From Paraburkholderia sp. (GTDB lineage: Bacteria; Pseudomonadota; Gammaproteobacteria; Burkholderiales; Burkholderiaceae), in NCBI RefSeq assembly GCF_028283785.1, contig NZ_JAPWKB010000007.1, positions 62,001 to 126,000 of the forward strand: a DNA stretch of 64,000 nucleotides. The letters run 5' to 3'. The stretch's first letter is position 1. Every line of letters starts with the position of its first letter. Of this stretch, positions 1 to 7,650 are shown one piece after another. Both the position numbers and the translations under genes were made by a program. The notes beneath the pieces are model-generated. The model ran no database searches and was not told the DNA's origin. It worked only from the letters and a program-made list of their open reading frames with translations.

Positions 1-330
1 GTGCTGTTCGATATCGGTTGCTTCTCGGCGCAGGTCGCCAATCAGACCCGCCTGCTCGCAATCGATGCCGACGCGCGCAGCCGTATCTACAGCGTCTACA
101 TGTTCGCGTATTACGCGGCGGGCGCAGCCGGTTCGATCGTCGGGCCGCTGATTCTGGCGCATTTCGGCTGGCAAACGGTGTGTCAGCTCGCGGCAGCGAT
201 CGCCGTCGCCGGATTGCTGATCACCGTCGCGCGGCATCTCGCGTCGCGCAGGTCCAGCCGGCCGGTTTCGCGACACGCCCCGCTCCCGCATCAGGCGCGC
301 CTGTCCGGGCATGGCCGCGACAGTCGCTGA
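1..330 (+). CDS. MFS transporter, C-terminal fragment (5' end outside window)
   Basis: The reading frame is open from the first base and stops at 328-330, leaving about 109 C-terminal residues. The fragment has two hydrophobic spans (around residues 32-53 and 60-76) and the loop pattern GSIVGPLILAHFGW, typical of the last transmembrane helices of a major facilitator superfamily exporter. A short Arg/Ser/Pro-rich cytoplasmic tail follows. The family assignment rests on this fragment alone, so no substrate can be named. The GTG at position 1 is not necessarily the start. Confidence 0.6.
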   Translation: MLFDIGCFSAQVANQTRLLAIDADARSRIYSVYMFAYYAAGAAGSIVGPLILAHFGWQTVCQLAAAIAVAGLLITVARHLASRRSSRPVSRHAPLPHQARLSGHGRDSR

Positions 331-905
331 GCGATCGTCGAGTCGTGCAAAACGACACAGAAACCACACGCAGCAACGTGAGCCGTAACAACCGCAACAT
401 CGGCAACACCCGCACCAACCGCAACACCCCGCTTTAGACCACAGCGCACCGCAGCACGCCGCATAAGCAGACGCCGGACCGAACACCGTTGCTCGCCACG
501 CCAACGCACCCGTGCGTCACGCGTGGCCCCGCTCCGGTGACACGGCGCATCGCACTTCCGCGCGTTCGACGCGCATCTGGGCCGCCACCCGGCGAGCCCG
601 TTTCCAGACCGGCTTTCCGTCAACCGGCCGGCATCCCCCTGTCCCTTCGTGGCGCACGCATCGATGCGCGTGCCACCTCGTCCCCGCCGAGCGCGGGCTT
701 TGCCGTTTCTTAGGCCGAACGGACGCCCCCGACTTGCCGAGCCTGTTCTCCGCCATCCCGCAAAACGCCGGAAATGGCGCGCATTCGTCGATAAACCGTG
801 CGTCGATTAAAGCGTTCCCGCGCTTTAACGCAGCAGGTATTTACCGGATGGCCAAACCGCCTTTCGACGCATTCTCCGACCCGATTATTTTCGGAGAAAA
901 ATCAA
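331..905 (+). other. Intergenic region upstream of the luxR-type gene
   Basis: About 575 bases separate the MFS stop from the regulator start. The first part (about 360-440) is low-complexity with repeated accgcaac-like units. Open frames here have poor, Arg-rich composition and look like chance frames. The distal part holds a perfect inverted repeat (807-828) and the ribosome binding site of the next gene. I see no credible gene or RNA. Confidence 0.6.
807..828. promoter_or_regulatory. Perfect inverted repeat upstream of luxR-type gene (possible operator)
   Basis: Two 8-base arms, TTAAAGCG and CGCTTTAA, flank a 6-base spacer. They lie about 80 bases upstream of the regulator start. There is no T-tract, so it is not an intrinsic terminator. 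Size and symmetry would suit a dimeric regulator such as LuxR, but the sequence does not match the classical lux box, so the role is inferred. Confidence 0.4.
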
Positions 906-1622
906 ATGCGCAAGTGGCACGAGGAAAAAATCGAAAGGCTCGCGAAACGTGAACTTTCGGAGGGCGAGCTTCACGCGGAAATAAGCACGTGTGCGGACAT
1001 TCTCGATTTTAAATACTGGATGTTCGGCATCCGCTTACCGATCCCGATATCGCGGCCGCTCACGGCGATTCGCAGCAATTTTCCCGCGAACTATCTCGAC
1101 GACTGTCCGAAACCCGACAATCTCGAAGTCGATCCGATTTTCCACCATTGCCTGAATTCGACGGTGCCGCTGGTTTGGGCGAATGAACCGCATCGGCCGG
1201 GCAGCCGGAATCGCAAGACCCCGCTCTCGTGGACCGCGCGCTTCGGCTGGTCAATGTCGATGCGCGGCCCGGCCGGCGCGTTGACCTGGTTCACGCTCGC
1301 GCGCAATTCATCGGCGATCGGCGCGGACGAACTGGCAATCAACGAATACACGATGATCTGGCTCGCGCATCTGGCGCATGCGCGGATGAGCGCCTTCTTG
1401 TTGCCAGGCTTACTCGCCGGCGGAATTCCGCGTCTGTCGCCGCGCGAGCGGGAAGTGATGCGCTGGACCGCCGAAGGCAAAACCGCCGCCGAAATCGGCT
1501 TATTGCTCGGCATTGCAGAAACCACGTGCATTTTTCATATCGGCAATGCAACCCGCAAACTCGGCGGCGTCAACAAAACACAAGCCGCCACACGCGCCGC
1601 CGTACTCGGATTGATTGCGTGA
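906..1622 (+). CDS. LuxR-family transcriptional regulator with autoinducer-type domain
   Basis: This 238-residue protein has the two-domain layout of quorum-sensing LuxR proteins: a ligand-binding region (about 30-165) and a GerE-type helix-turn-helix (about 177-236, LSPREREVMRW...FHI). ATG 906 is chosen because GGAG lies at 893-896; the open frame extends further upstream without a ribosome site. Aligned without gaps to LasR/TraR, the conserved ligand-pocket residues Trp57 and Tyr61 (TraR numbering) are Tyr63 and Cys67 here, while Asp76, Pro77, Trp91 and Gly124 are kept. No luxI gene is in the window, so it is a LuxR solo as far as can be seen. It probably controls the operon that follows on the same strand. 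Its ligand is unknown. Confidence 0.85.
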   Translation: MRKWHEEKIERLAKRELSEGELHAEISTCADILDFKYWMFGIRLPIPISRPLTAIRSNFPANYLDDCPKPDNLEVDPIFHHCLNSTVPLVWANEPHRPGSRNRKTPLSWTARFGWSMSMRGPAGALTWFTLARNSSAIGADELAINEYTMIWLAHLAHARMSAFLLPGLLAGGIPRLSPREREVMRWTAEGKTAAEIGLLLGIAETTCIFHIGNATRKLGGVNKTQAATRAAVLGLIA

Positions 1623-1652
1623 CGCATTGAACCGTTGAATTTTCACCAGAAA

Positions 1653-1678
1653 CGGCCGGTTTTTAAGATTACCGGCCG
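1653..1678. promoter_or_regulatory. Hairpin between luxR-type gene and antiporter gene
   Basis: CGGCCGGT and ACCGGCCG form a perfect 8-base stem with a 10-base loop, 30 bases after the regulator stop. No T-run follows, so it is a poor intrinsic terminator; it could stabilise the luxR transcript or act as an operator. Two further palindromes, GATTCGAATC (1741-1750) and AACCGGTT (1836-1843), lie in the 228-base leader of the antiporter gene. Confidence 0.35.
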
Positions 1679-1850
1679 ACACCCCTCTCATTTCCTGGAG
1701 CTTGTTGCGACATTGGCGCCCGCGCTATTTTTCGTCTCAAGATTCGAATCAATCCTGCGAAACCGGATTCAGCGTGATGTCGTGAATCCGCATCAAACCA
1801 ACCCGATCGATTTACACCGCAATCGATTCATTTCAAACCGGTTCTTGATT

Positions 1851-3128
1851 ATGTGGCTATTACAACTCGTGCTGATTATCGCGGCGTGCCATGTGTGCGG
1901 TTATGTGGCGGAACGTGTCGGGCAATGCCGGGTGGTCGGTGAGATCAGCGCCGGAATCGTGCTCGGACCGTCGGTGCTGGGTGCTGTTTTGCCGGAATTT
2001 CACACCACGATGTTTGCATCGGCCGCGACTGCCGGTATGTCTCAGCTAGGCGAAATCGGACTCGTTTTGTTGATGTTCGAGATCGGACTGCATATGCAAT
2101 CCGGCGGAAATCGCAACAACAGCGGCTACCTCAAGCGCGCCCCGATCAGCGCGAAGCTGCCCGCACTCGTCGCGGTTTTCGGTTTGCTGCTGCCGTTCGC
2201 GCTCGGCGTCATCGTCGCGTTCTGCTCGAAAAGCACGCTGGCGCCCGCGCAAGCCGCGACGCCCTATCTGCTCTTTTGCGGCGTCGCGCTGGCCGTGTCC
2301 GCCGTGCCGGTGATGGCGCGCATCGTCGTCGATCTGAAACTCGCCCGTCATCCGCTCGCGACCGCCGCGATGTCCGCCGCGATGCTCACCGACATCGCCG
2401 GCTGGTTGATGCTGGCCGCGATCGCGTCGATTGCCGGTGCGGAGCATGGCGGCGACGGCGCGGCCGGATTGCTGCGGCCGCTCGCGTCGATCGTGCTGTA
2501 TGCGCTCGGCTGCATCGCGGGCGTGCGTTACCTCGTCAAGCCGTGGCTGATGCGCGCCGCCGCGCGGCAGGACACGCAAGCCGTGTTCACGCTCGTCACC
2601 TGTTGCGTGCTGCTGTCGGCGTGGACGACGAGTCACCTCGGTTTTCACAGCGCGTTCGGCGCACTGCTGCCAGGCATCTTGCTGCGCGACGTCGACGTCG
2701 TGCGCGAACAGTGGGAACGCACGCTCGGCGGCTTCGTGCGAATCGTGCTGATGCCGGTGTTCTTTTCGTATGCCGGTCTGCATACGTCGATCGCATCCGT
2801 CGATGGTTACGACGCGTGGCTGTGGTTCGGCGCGTTCCTCGTCGCCGGCTTCGCGGGCAAATACGGCGGCGCCTATCTCGCGTCGCGGGTGTGCGGCTTG
2901 CCGTCGAACGACGCGTCGGTGATCGCGTCGCTGATGAACGCGCGCGGCCTGATGGAGCTGATCGTGCTGTCGATCGGTTTGCAACTCGGCATCTTGCCCA
3001 CGCGCGTCTACACGATTCTCGTGCTTTTCGCGCTCGTCACCACCGCGATGACGACGCCGCTCGTGCGCCATCACTTGCGACATCACTTCCGTGCGGCCCA
3101 TGCGCCGCTGCCCGATCCCCAGCGCTAA
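1851..3128 (+). CDS. CPA2-family cation/proton antiporter (Kef/NapA-like membrane domain)
   Basis: The 425-residue protein is almost entirely hydrophobic with about 12 membrane spans. It carries family signatures: GEISAGIVLGPSVLG near the N-terminus, the ion-site region MLTDIAGW (Thr-Asp where many relatives have Asn-Asp or Asp-Asp), and MNARGLMELIVLSIGL near the C-terminus. It lacks the cytoplasmic TrkA-N domain of KefB/KefC. The start is uncertain: ATG 1851 begins the first membrane helix, but no clear ribosome site precedes it and TTG 1845 is also possible. It lies between the LuxR regulator and the carrier protein gene on the same strand, so it may serve export, ion homeostasis or self-protection for the pathway. 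That role is inferred. Confidence 0.85.
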   Translation: MWLLQLVLIIAACHVCGYVAERVGQCRVVGEISAGIVLGPSVLGAVLPEFHTTMFASAATAGMSQLGEIGLVLLMFEIGLHMQSGGNRNNSGYLKRAPISAKLPALVAVFGLLLPFALGVIVAFCSKSTLAPAQAATPYLLFCGVALAVSAVPVMARIVVDLKLARHPLATAAMSAAMLTDIAGWLMLAAIASIAGAEHGGDGAAGLLRPLASIVLYALGCIAGVRYLVKPWLMRAAARQDTQAVFTLVTCCVLLSAWTTSHLGFHSAFGALLPGILLRDVDVVREQWERTLGGFVRIVLMPVFFSYAGLHTSIASVDGYDAWLWFGAFLVAGFAGKYGGAYLASRVCGLPSNDASVIASLMNARGLMELIVLSIGLQLGILPTRVYTILVLFALVTTAMTTPLVRHHLRHHFRAAHAPLPDPQR

Positions 3129-3228
3129 GACATTGCGCCGCAACGGCCACGCAATCGCCATTGCAATGGCTATCGCACCTGCAACACCTCCACCGGCATC
3201 ACCGTCCACCTCAACTTCGGAGCGCCTC

Positions 3229-3513
3229 ATGTCCACTACCGCCCTTCAACCGCTGAACAAGCAACGCATCGTCGAGACGATCCGCGACATCATCGCGACC
3301 CGACTCGATCTCGACATTGCGCCGGAACGGATCGGCCTAACCGATGGCTTTCAGTCCGTCGTCGGCGTCGATTCGATCGGCTTTATCGAGCTGCGCTACC
3401 AGTGCGAAGAAAGCTTCGGCATCAAGATCGACGAAGACGACTTCGTGCCGGACAACTTCCTGAATTGCGACACGTTGTCCGATTTCCTGCTCGCCCGGCT
3501 GAGCGCGCATTGA
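3229..3513 (+). CDS. Acyl carrier protein
   Basis: This 94-residue acidic protein fits the acyl/peptidyl carrier family. The phosphopantetheine site is the GVDSIGFIEL motif with Ser49, followed by the usual helix III region (DDFVPDNFLNCDTLSDFL). ATG 3229 is chosen because GGAG lies at 3219-3222 with 6 bases of spacing; an upstream in-frame ATG gives only a low-complexity extension. It is not the housekeeping AcpP, being divergent and sitting inside a biosynthetic operon. It most likely receives an acyl group from the adenylating ligase encoded next and presents it to the ketosynthase. A phosphopantetheinyl transferase must come from elsewhere. Confidence 0.88.
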   Translation: MSTTALQPLNKQRIVETIRDIIATRLDLDIAPERIGLTDGFQSVVGVDSIGFIELRYQCEESFGIKIDEDDFVPDNFLNCDTLSDFLLARLSAH

Positions 3514-3548
3514 CGCGCGGCCATTCCACGGTGACGACGGACATTGCC

Positions 3549-5138
3549 ATGCGCCTGACTGATTTCAACCCGAATCGCGGTATCGACCTCGACGCCGCGT
3601 TCGCTCATCTGATTACCGAAACCGCCGCGCTGCGTTCGCCGGCCGCGCCCGCCGACGCGGCAGCGTCCCGCACGACCCACGCGCAGCGCGTCGCCACGTG
3701 GCGTGCGATGCGCTTGCCGCCGGGCAGTGTCGTGCTCATGTGCATGCCGAACGGCCGCACGTTGCTGCAACAGTTCTTTGCGTTGATCGACGCCGGCTAC
3801 GTGCCTGCGATGCTGTCGCCGACCACACCCGCGCAACGCATCCGGCACATGGCCGAAGACTTCCACGCGGCCGCGCTCGTAAAGCCGCGCATCGGCGACG
3901 CGTTGCGCCGTGAACTGTGCATCGGCCGTGTCGAAAGCGGAGACGACGCGACGTGGGAAACCGGCCGTTTCGACGCCGACGGCCAGTGGGACACCACGCC
4001 GCTGACCGAACCCGGCGACGTGATCCTGACCACGTCCGGCACGTCGTCGGATTTCAGCAGCGGTTGTGTGCACGCCTTCGCATCGTTGCGGGAAAACGCG
4101 CGCAAACACGCGGCGGATATCGGCCTGAGCGCGAGCGATACCGTGCTCGTCAACCTGCCGCTCTACTACTCGTTCGCGCTGGTCGCGCAGGCACTGGCGA
4201 GCCTGCAATGCGGCGCAAGGCTGGTCATCAGCGGGCCGCCGTTCCTCGGCGCGCGCTATCTCGCGGATCTCGACGCGCATCGCGTCACGGTGAGTTCGGT
4301 GACGCCCGTGTTGATGCGCGATCTGCTCGCGCACGGAAACACGCATCGGCACCCGCATGCGGACTTACATGCGAACCCGCAACCGCACGTCGCGTTGCCC
4401 GATTGCGTGCGCGCACTCACGGTCGGCGGCGATTTTCTGCAGGCGGAACACGCGGCGGCGTTCGTCGAACGTTATCCGGACAAGCAGCTTTATCTGACCT
4501 ACGGCATCACGGAAGCAGGCCCGCGCGTCGCAACCGGTCTGGCGCACGATGGCGCGCGCGACTCGCGGCGATTCGCCTCGGTCGGCAAACCGATGCAGGG
4601 CGTCGAAGTGCGTCTGCTCGATGCCGGTCAAGCCCACGCGTCCACGCATGTCCATGCCGCCACGCGCGATTACGGCCACGCATGGCACGCGTCGCGCGAA
4701 GGCGAATTGCTGGTGCATTCGGACACGCTGCTCAAACGCAAGATCGGCCGTAGTGCGCAAGACCCGCTGATCCATCTCGACGGCAAAGCGTGGCTAAAAA
4801 CCGGCGACATCTTCGAAATCGACCTCGACGGCTATTTGTACTTCAAGCATCGCCGCTCCGATTTCATCGTGCTGAACGACGAAAAAGTGAACCTCGCCGC
4901 GATCAAACAATTTTGCCGGTCGCTCCCCGGCGTGCTGACCTGCAAGACGAAATCGCTGCGACGCGCGGAAACGGTGAACGGCTATTTCCTCGAAGTAACC
5001 GTCGACGATCTGCTGGTCGGTCCGCACGAAGCCGACGCGATTCGCGCACGCATCCTGAAAGGCCTCAAGCACTACGAGCGCCCGACCACGCTGACGCTGA
5101 CCGCCGTGAGCCGTCAGCAACACGAATTCTACAAATGA
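3549..5138 (+). CDS. ANL-superfamily acyl-AMP ligase (AMP-binding enzyme)
   Basis: This 529-residue protein has the order of motifs of AMP-forming acyl ligases: the P-loop region TTSGTSSDFSSG (161-172), YGITE (318-322), TGD (418-420) and RSDFIVLNDEK (436-446). The P-loop lacks the usual Pro-Lys-Gly ending. The protein stops right after HEFYK, so the only Lys available at the catalytic A10 position is the last residue. With the carrier protein gene 35 bases upstream, the likely role is activating a carboxylic acid and loading it on that carrier protein; the acid is unknown. ATG 3549 is preferred, but GTG 3531 and TTG 3510 (overlapping the upstream stop) are in frame and none has a strong ribosome site. 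Confidence 0.82.
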   Translation: MRLTDFNPNRGIDLDAAFAHLITETAALRSPAAPADAAASRTTHAQRVATWRAMRLPPGSVVLMCMPNGRTLLQQFFALIDAGYVPAMLSPTTPAQRIRHMAEDFHAAALVKPRIGDALRRELCIGRVESGDDATWETGRFDADGQWDTTPLTEPGDVILTTSGTSSDFSSGCVHAFASLRENARKHAADIGLSASDTVLVNLPLYYSFALVAQALASLQCGARLVISGPPFLGARYLADLDAHRVTVSSVTPVLMRDLLAHGNTHRHPHADLHANPQPHVALPDCVRALTVGGDFLQAEHAAAFVERYPDKQLYLTYGITEAGPRVATGLAHDGARDSRRFASVGKPMQGVEVRLLDAGQAHASTHVHAATRDYGHAWHASREGELLVHSDTLLKRKIGRSAQDPLIHLDGKAWLKTGDIFEIDLDGYLYFKHRRSDFIVLNDEKVNLAAIKQFCRSLPGVLTCKTKSLRRAETVNGYFLEVTVDDLLVGPHEADAIRARILKGLKHYERPTTLTLTAVSRQQHEFYK

Positions 5139-5149
5139 GGACGACCGCC

Positions 5150-5917
5150 ATGAACAACGATAGCGATCAGAACGACCACAGCGACGCGATCGGCAGCCTG
5201 ACGCAGCAGATCATCGAACGGCACGCATTGACGACGATCGACGATGTGCTCGCGATGATGCCGACGCGCATGTGTCACGTCACGCAGGAACCCGACGTGT
5301 TCCACACGTATATGCCGGGCATCGTGCGACTGAGTTATCCCCGCGACGAATGGGCGAAACACGACGCGGTCTATGCGCACTATCGCGACGACGTGATCGC
5401 GTCGTTGAGTCTGACCGACTATCTGCGAGCGTTTCTCGACGATCCGGACGCACCGCGTCTGCCGTGTTTCTGTTCGGAGATGAGCGACGTCGCCGGGGCG
5501 ATCGTCAGCAGTCTGCTCGACCAGCCGGTCTACGCGATTCGCCAGATCTACGTGAACTATCTGTACCTGCCGCAGCGCTGGCATTGCATCAACGCGCTGG
5601 TCGAGCGCGGCCGCAGCAGCGCGCGCATTCGCTATTTCGATGCATCCGCCTACGCGCAGGTGTTCGATCCGTCGCGCCGCAAATTCATGCGTCCGGAAGC
5701 GCTGCAAGGTTTCGACTACGCGGACATCGAACCGCGCTTCGTCGTCAGTGAACGCTGGCTGCAAAGCGAACCGGTCCAACGCGCCATCACGCTCGACGGC
5801 GACACGATTCGCGACAGCTTCACCCCGCAGCCCACCGTCAATGCGACCCGCAAACCCGCCACCGACGACTACCTGCGCGTCTACGCGCCCGCACCGCATT
5901 TCGCTCACTCAGGCTAA
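5150..5917 (+). CDS. Unrecognised protein with possible Cys-His-Asp (transglutaminase/NAT-like) triad
   Basis: I do not recognise this 255-residue soluble protein by full-length similarity. One stretch resembles the core of transglutaminase-like enzymes: PCFCSEMSDVAGAIVSSLLD (Cys106, Cys108), then WHCINALVE (His145), then IRYFDAS (Asp164). The Cys108-His145-Asp164 spacing suits a papain-like triad. In andrimid biosynthesis a transglutaminase homologue, AdmF, forms an amide from carrier-bound acyl groups, so an amide- or ester-forming role in this operon is conceivable but unproven. ATG 5150 follows an AGGA site. An alternative ATG at 5135 overlaps the ligase stop as ATGA; either way translation is probably coupled. 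Confidence 0.6.
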   Translation: MNNDSDQNDHSDAIGSLTQQIIERHALTTIDDVLAMMPTRMCHVTQEPDVFHTYMPGIVRLSYPRDEWAKHDAVYAHYRDDVIASLSLTDYLRAFLDDPDAPRLPCFCSEMSDVAGAIVSSLLDQPVYAIRQIYVNYLYLPQRWHCINALVERGRSSARIRYFDASAYAQVFDPSRRKFMRPEALQGFDYADIEPRFVVSERWLQSEPVQRAITLDGDTIRDSFTPQPTVNATRKPATDDYLRVYAPAPHFAHSG

Positions 5918-5920
5918 ATT

Positions 5921-7078
5921 ATGGACCCGACGATGACCGACATAGTCGTGACCGGCATGGCGTGGCACACCGCGCTCGGCCATACGTTGCCCGGCGTGTG
6001 GCGGCGACTGCTCGACGGCGACAGCGGGATTGCGCCCGTCGCCTCGACGTATCCGCTGAAAAACGACCGGGCGGCACGCGTCGCGCTGACGAACCGAACC
6101 ACGCCGCCGGATGTGCGCGACACGCTCGACCATCTGACGCGCCGGACGCTCGCGGCGGCAGCCGACCATGCGCAACTCGATTTATCTCGCGCACGATCAC
6201 GCGACGCCGCGCGCACGCTGCTGATCGTCGGTACGAGTTTCGGCGCGCGGCTCGACGATGCGCGCTCTGCGGCCGAACCGCTCGAACGCTGGATCGATGC
6301 GATCGGCGCGGAATCCGGTCTCGAAACCGTGGCGTTGTCCACTGCGTGTTCGTCGGGTTCGGACGCGCTGCTGCTCGGTGCCGAACTGATCCGCGCAGGT
6401 CTCGCGGACCGCTGCATCTGCGGCGGCGCCGACGTGCTCGCGGACTCGAAACGGCTCGCGCACAGCGCGCTCGGCACAATGTCGGCGACGATCTTGCGCA
6501 GCTTCGACCAGCGTCACGACGGCACGATACTCGGCGAAGGCGTCGGCTTTCTGGTGCTCGAAAGACGCGGCGCGCGACCGTCGGCGACACCGCTTGCCGT
6601 GTTGCGCGGCGCGGGATCGTCGAATGACGCAGCCGGACTCACCGCGCCTGACAGCGAAGGCAACGGCATCCGGCTCGCGGTCGAACGCTCGCTGACGTGC
6701 GCGGGTTTGCGTCACGCGGATATCGGGCTGATCAACGCGCACGGCTCGGGAACGCTGACCAATGACCGGATCGAAAGCACCGCCTACCAGGCGTTGTTCG
6801 GCGGCTCGCCGACGCCGCCGACCGTCTTCGCGACCAAGGGCGCGTTCGGCCACACGCTCGGCGCGACCGGCGCGCTCGAAGCGATCGCGACGATCCTCGC
6901 GTTACAGCACCGCGTCGTCCCGCCGATCTGCGGACTCGACACACCGCTGGAAGGGTTCGACTTGCCCTTGCCGGTTCGCGAACCGCGCGCGGTGGACGCG
7001 GCCTGTGCGCTGAGCCTGACCATCGGTTTCGGCGGATTCAATACGAGTCTGATTTTTTCCACGGCTGACGCACGATGA
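5921..7078 (+). CDS. Beta-ketoacyl-ACP synthase (FabB/FabF-type ketosynthase)
   Basis: This 385-residue thiolase-fold condensing enzyme has a complete catalytic set: Cys143 in STACSSG, His274 in NAHGSGT, and Lys306/His311 in TKGAFGHTLGA. The C-terminal GFGGFN glycine loop is also present. It should decarboxylate malonyl-ACP and join the resulting unit to an acyl thioester. The ATG at 5921 lies 3 bases after the preceding stop; a second ATG at 5933 is possible. It is clearly diverged from housekeeping FabF and sits between the unknown triad protein and a half-length ketosynthase-like protein, which it overlaps by ATGA. No ketoreductase or dehydratase gene is nearby, so the beta-keto group may be retained. 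Confidence 0.9.
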   Translation: MDPTMTDIVVTGMAWHTALGHTLPGVWRRLLDGDSGIAPVASTYPLKNDRAARVALTNRTTPPDVRDTLDHLTRRTLAAAADHAQLDLSRARSRDAARTLLIVGTSFGARLDDARSAAEPLERWIDAIGAESGLETVALSTACSSGSDALLLGAELIRAGLADRCICGGADVLADSKRLAHSALGTMSATILRSFDQRHDGTILGEGVGFLVLERRGARPSATPLAVLRGAGSSNDAAGLTAPDSEGNGIRLAVERSLTCAGLRHADIGLINAHGSGTLTNDRIESTAYQALFGGSPTPPTVFATKGAFGHTLGATGALEAIATILALQHRVVPPICGLDTPLEGFDLPLPVREPRAVDAACALSLTIGFGGFNTSLIFSTADAR

Positions 7079-7650
7079 CGACGCGGTCCTTCGATGTGAT
7101 CGAACGCTGCGCGCTGCGCGGCATCGGATACGAACACCTTCACGACGACGTGCGCAGCGGCATGAAAAACGCCGACCCCGCCGTCTGGCCCGTGCTCGAA
7201 GCGGTGGGACGCGTGTATCGCGCGCATCGCCGCGAACTCGACGCGCACGGCGACGCAACCGGCGTGATTCAGAGCGGCAGCGCGTTTCCAAAAGCGACCG
7301 CGCAACGCGTGATCGCGGATATCGCGCGCAGCGGCCGCGTGTCGCCGGTCGCCTTTATCAACGCGAATGCGGGCGCGGCGCTATCGATCTGCTGCACCCG
7401 CTTCGGACTACGCGGCCCGACGCTGAACCTGACGATGCCATCGACGCGAGCGCGCGCGATGGTCGATGCGCTGGCCGCGCGCTGGCTCGCGCAACGCGAC
7501 GCGCAGTACCTGTTTCTGATCGAAGCGGATGACGCGCCGGACGCAGCCATCGACGCCGACATCGCCGTAACCGTCCGCCTGATCCACGCGACTGGCGCGC
7601 ATCTCCCACTTTCAACTGCAATCACCGGAGTACACCACCATGACGTATGA
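7075..7650 (+). CDS. Half-length ketosynthase-like protein without catalytic Cys
   Basis: This 191-residue protein matches only the N-terminal half of a condensing enzyme (like the stand-alone ketoacyl-synthase N domain found in aryl polyene-type clusters). The segment ICCTRFGLRGPTLNLTMPST aligns with the active-site region of ketosynthases. The nucleophilic Cys is replaced by Pro122, and the His-containing C-terminal half is absent. The start overlaps the stop of the ketosynthase gene (ATGA), so equimolar production and a heteromeric complex are plausible, comparable to a chain-length factor. It is probably non-catalytic. It has no internal frameshift, so it does not look like debris. Confidence 0.75.
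   Translation: MTTRSFDVIERCALRGIGYEHLHDDVRSGMKNADPAVWPVLEAVGRVYRAHRRELDAHGDATGVIQSGSAFPKATAQRVIADIARSGRVSPVAFINANAGAALSICCTRFGLRGPTLNLTMPSTRARAMVDALAARWLAQRDAQYLFLIEADDAPDAAIDADIAVTVRLIHATGAHLPLSTAITGVHHHDV

Noticed and set aside
331..905. Short genes between the MFS fragment and the LuxR gene
   Set aside because: All frames in this stretch are Arg/Pro-rich, overlap each other and lack ribosome sites.
2046..3236. 396-codon open frame on the minus strand opposite the antiporter gene
   Set aside because: Extremely charged Arg/Asp/Glu/His composition, typical of the complement of a membrane protein gene.
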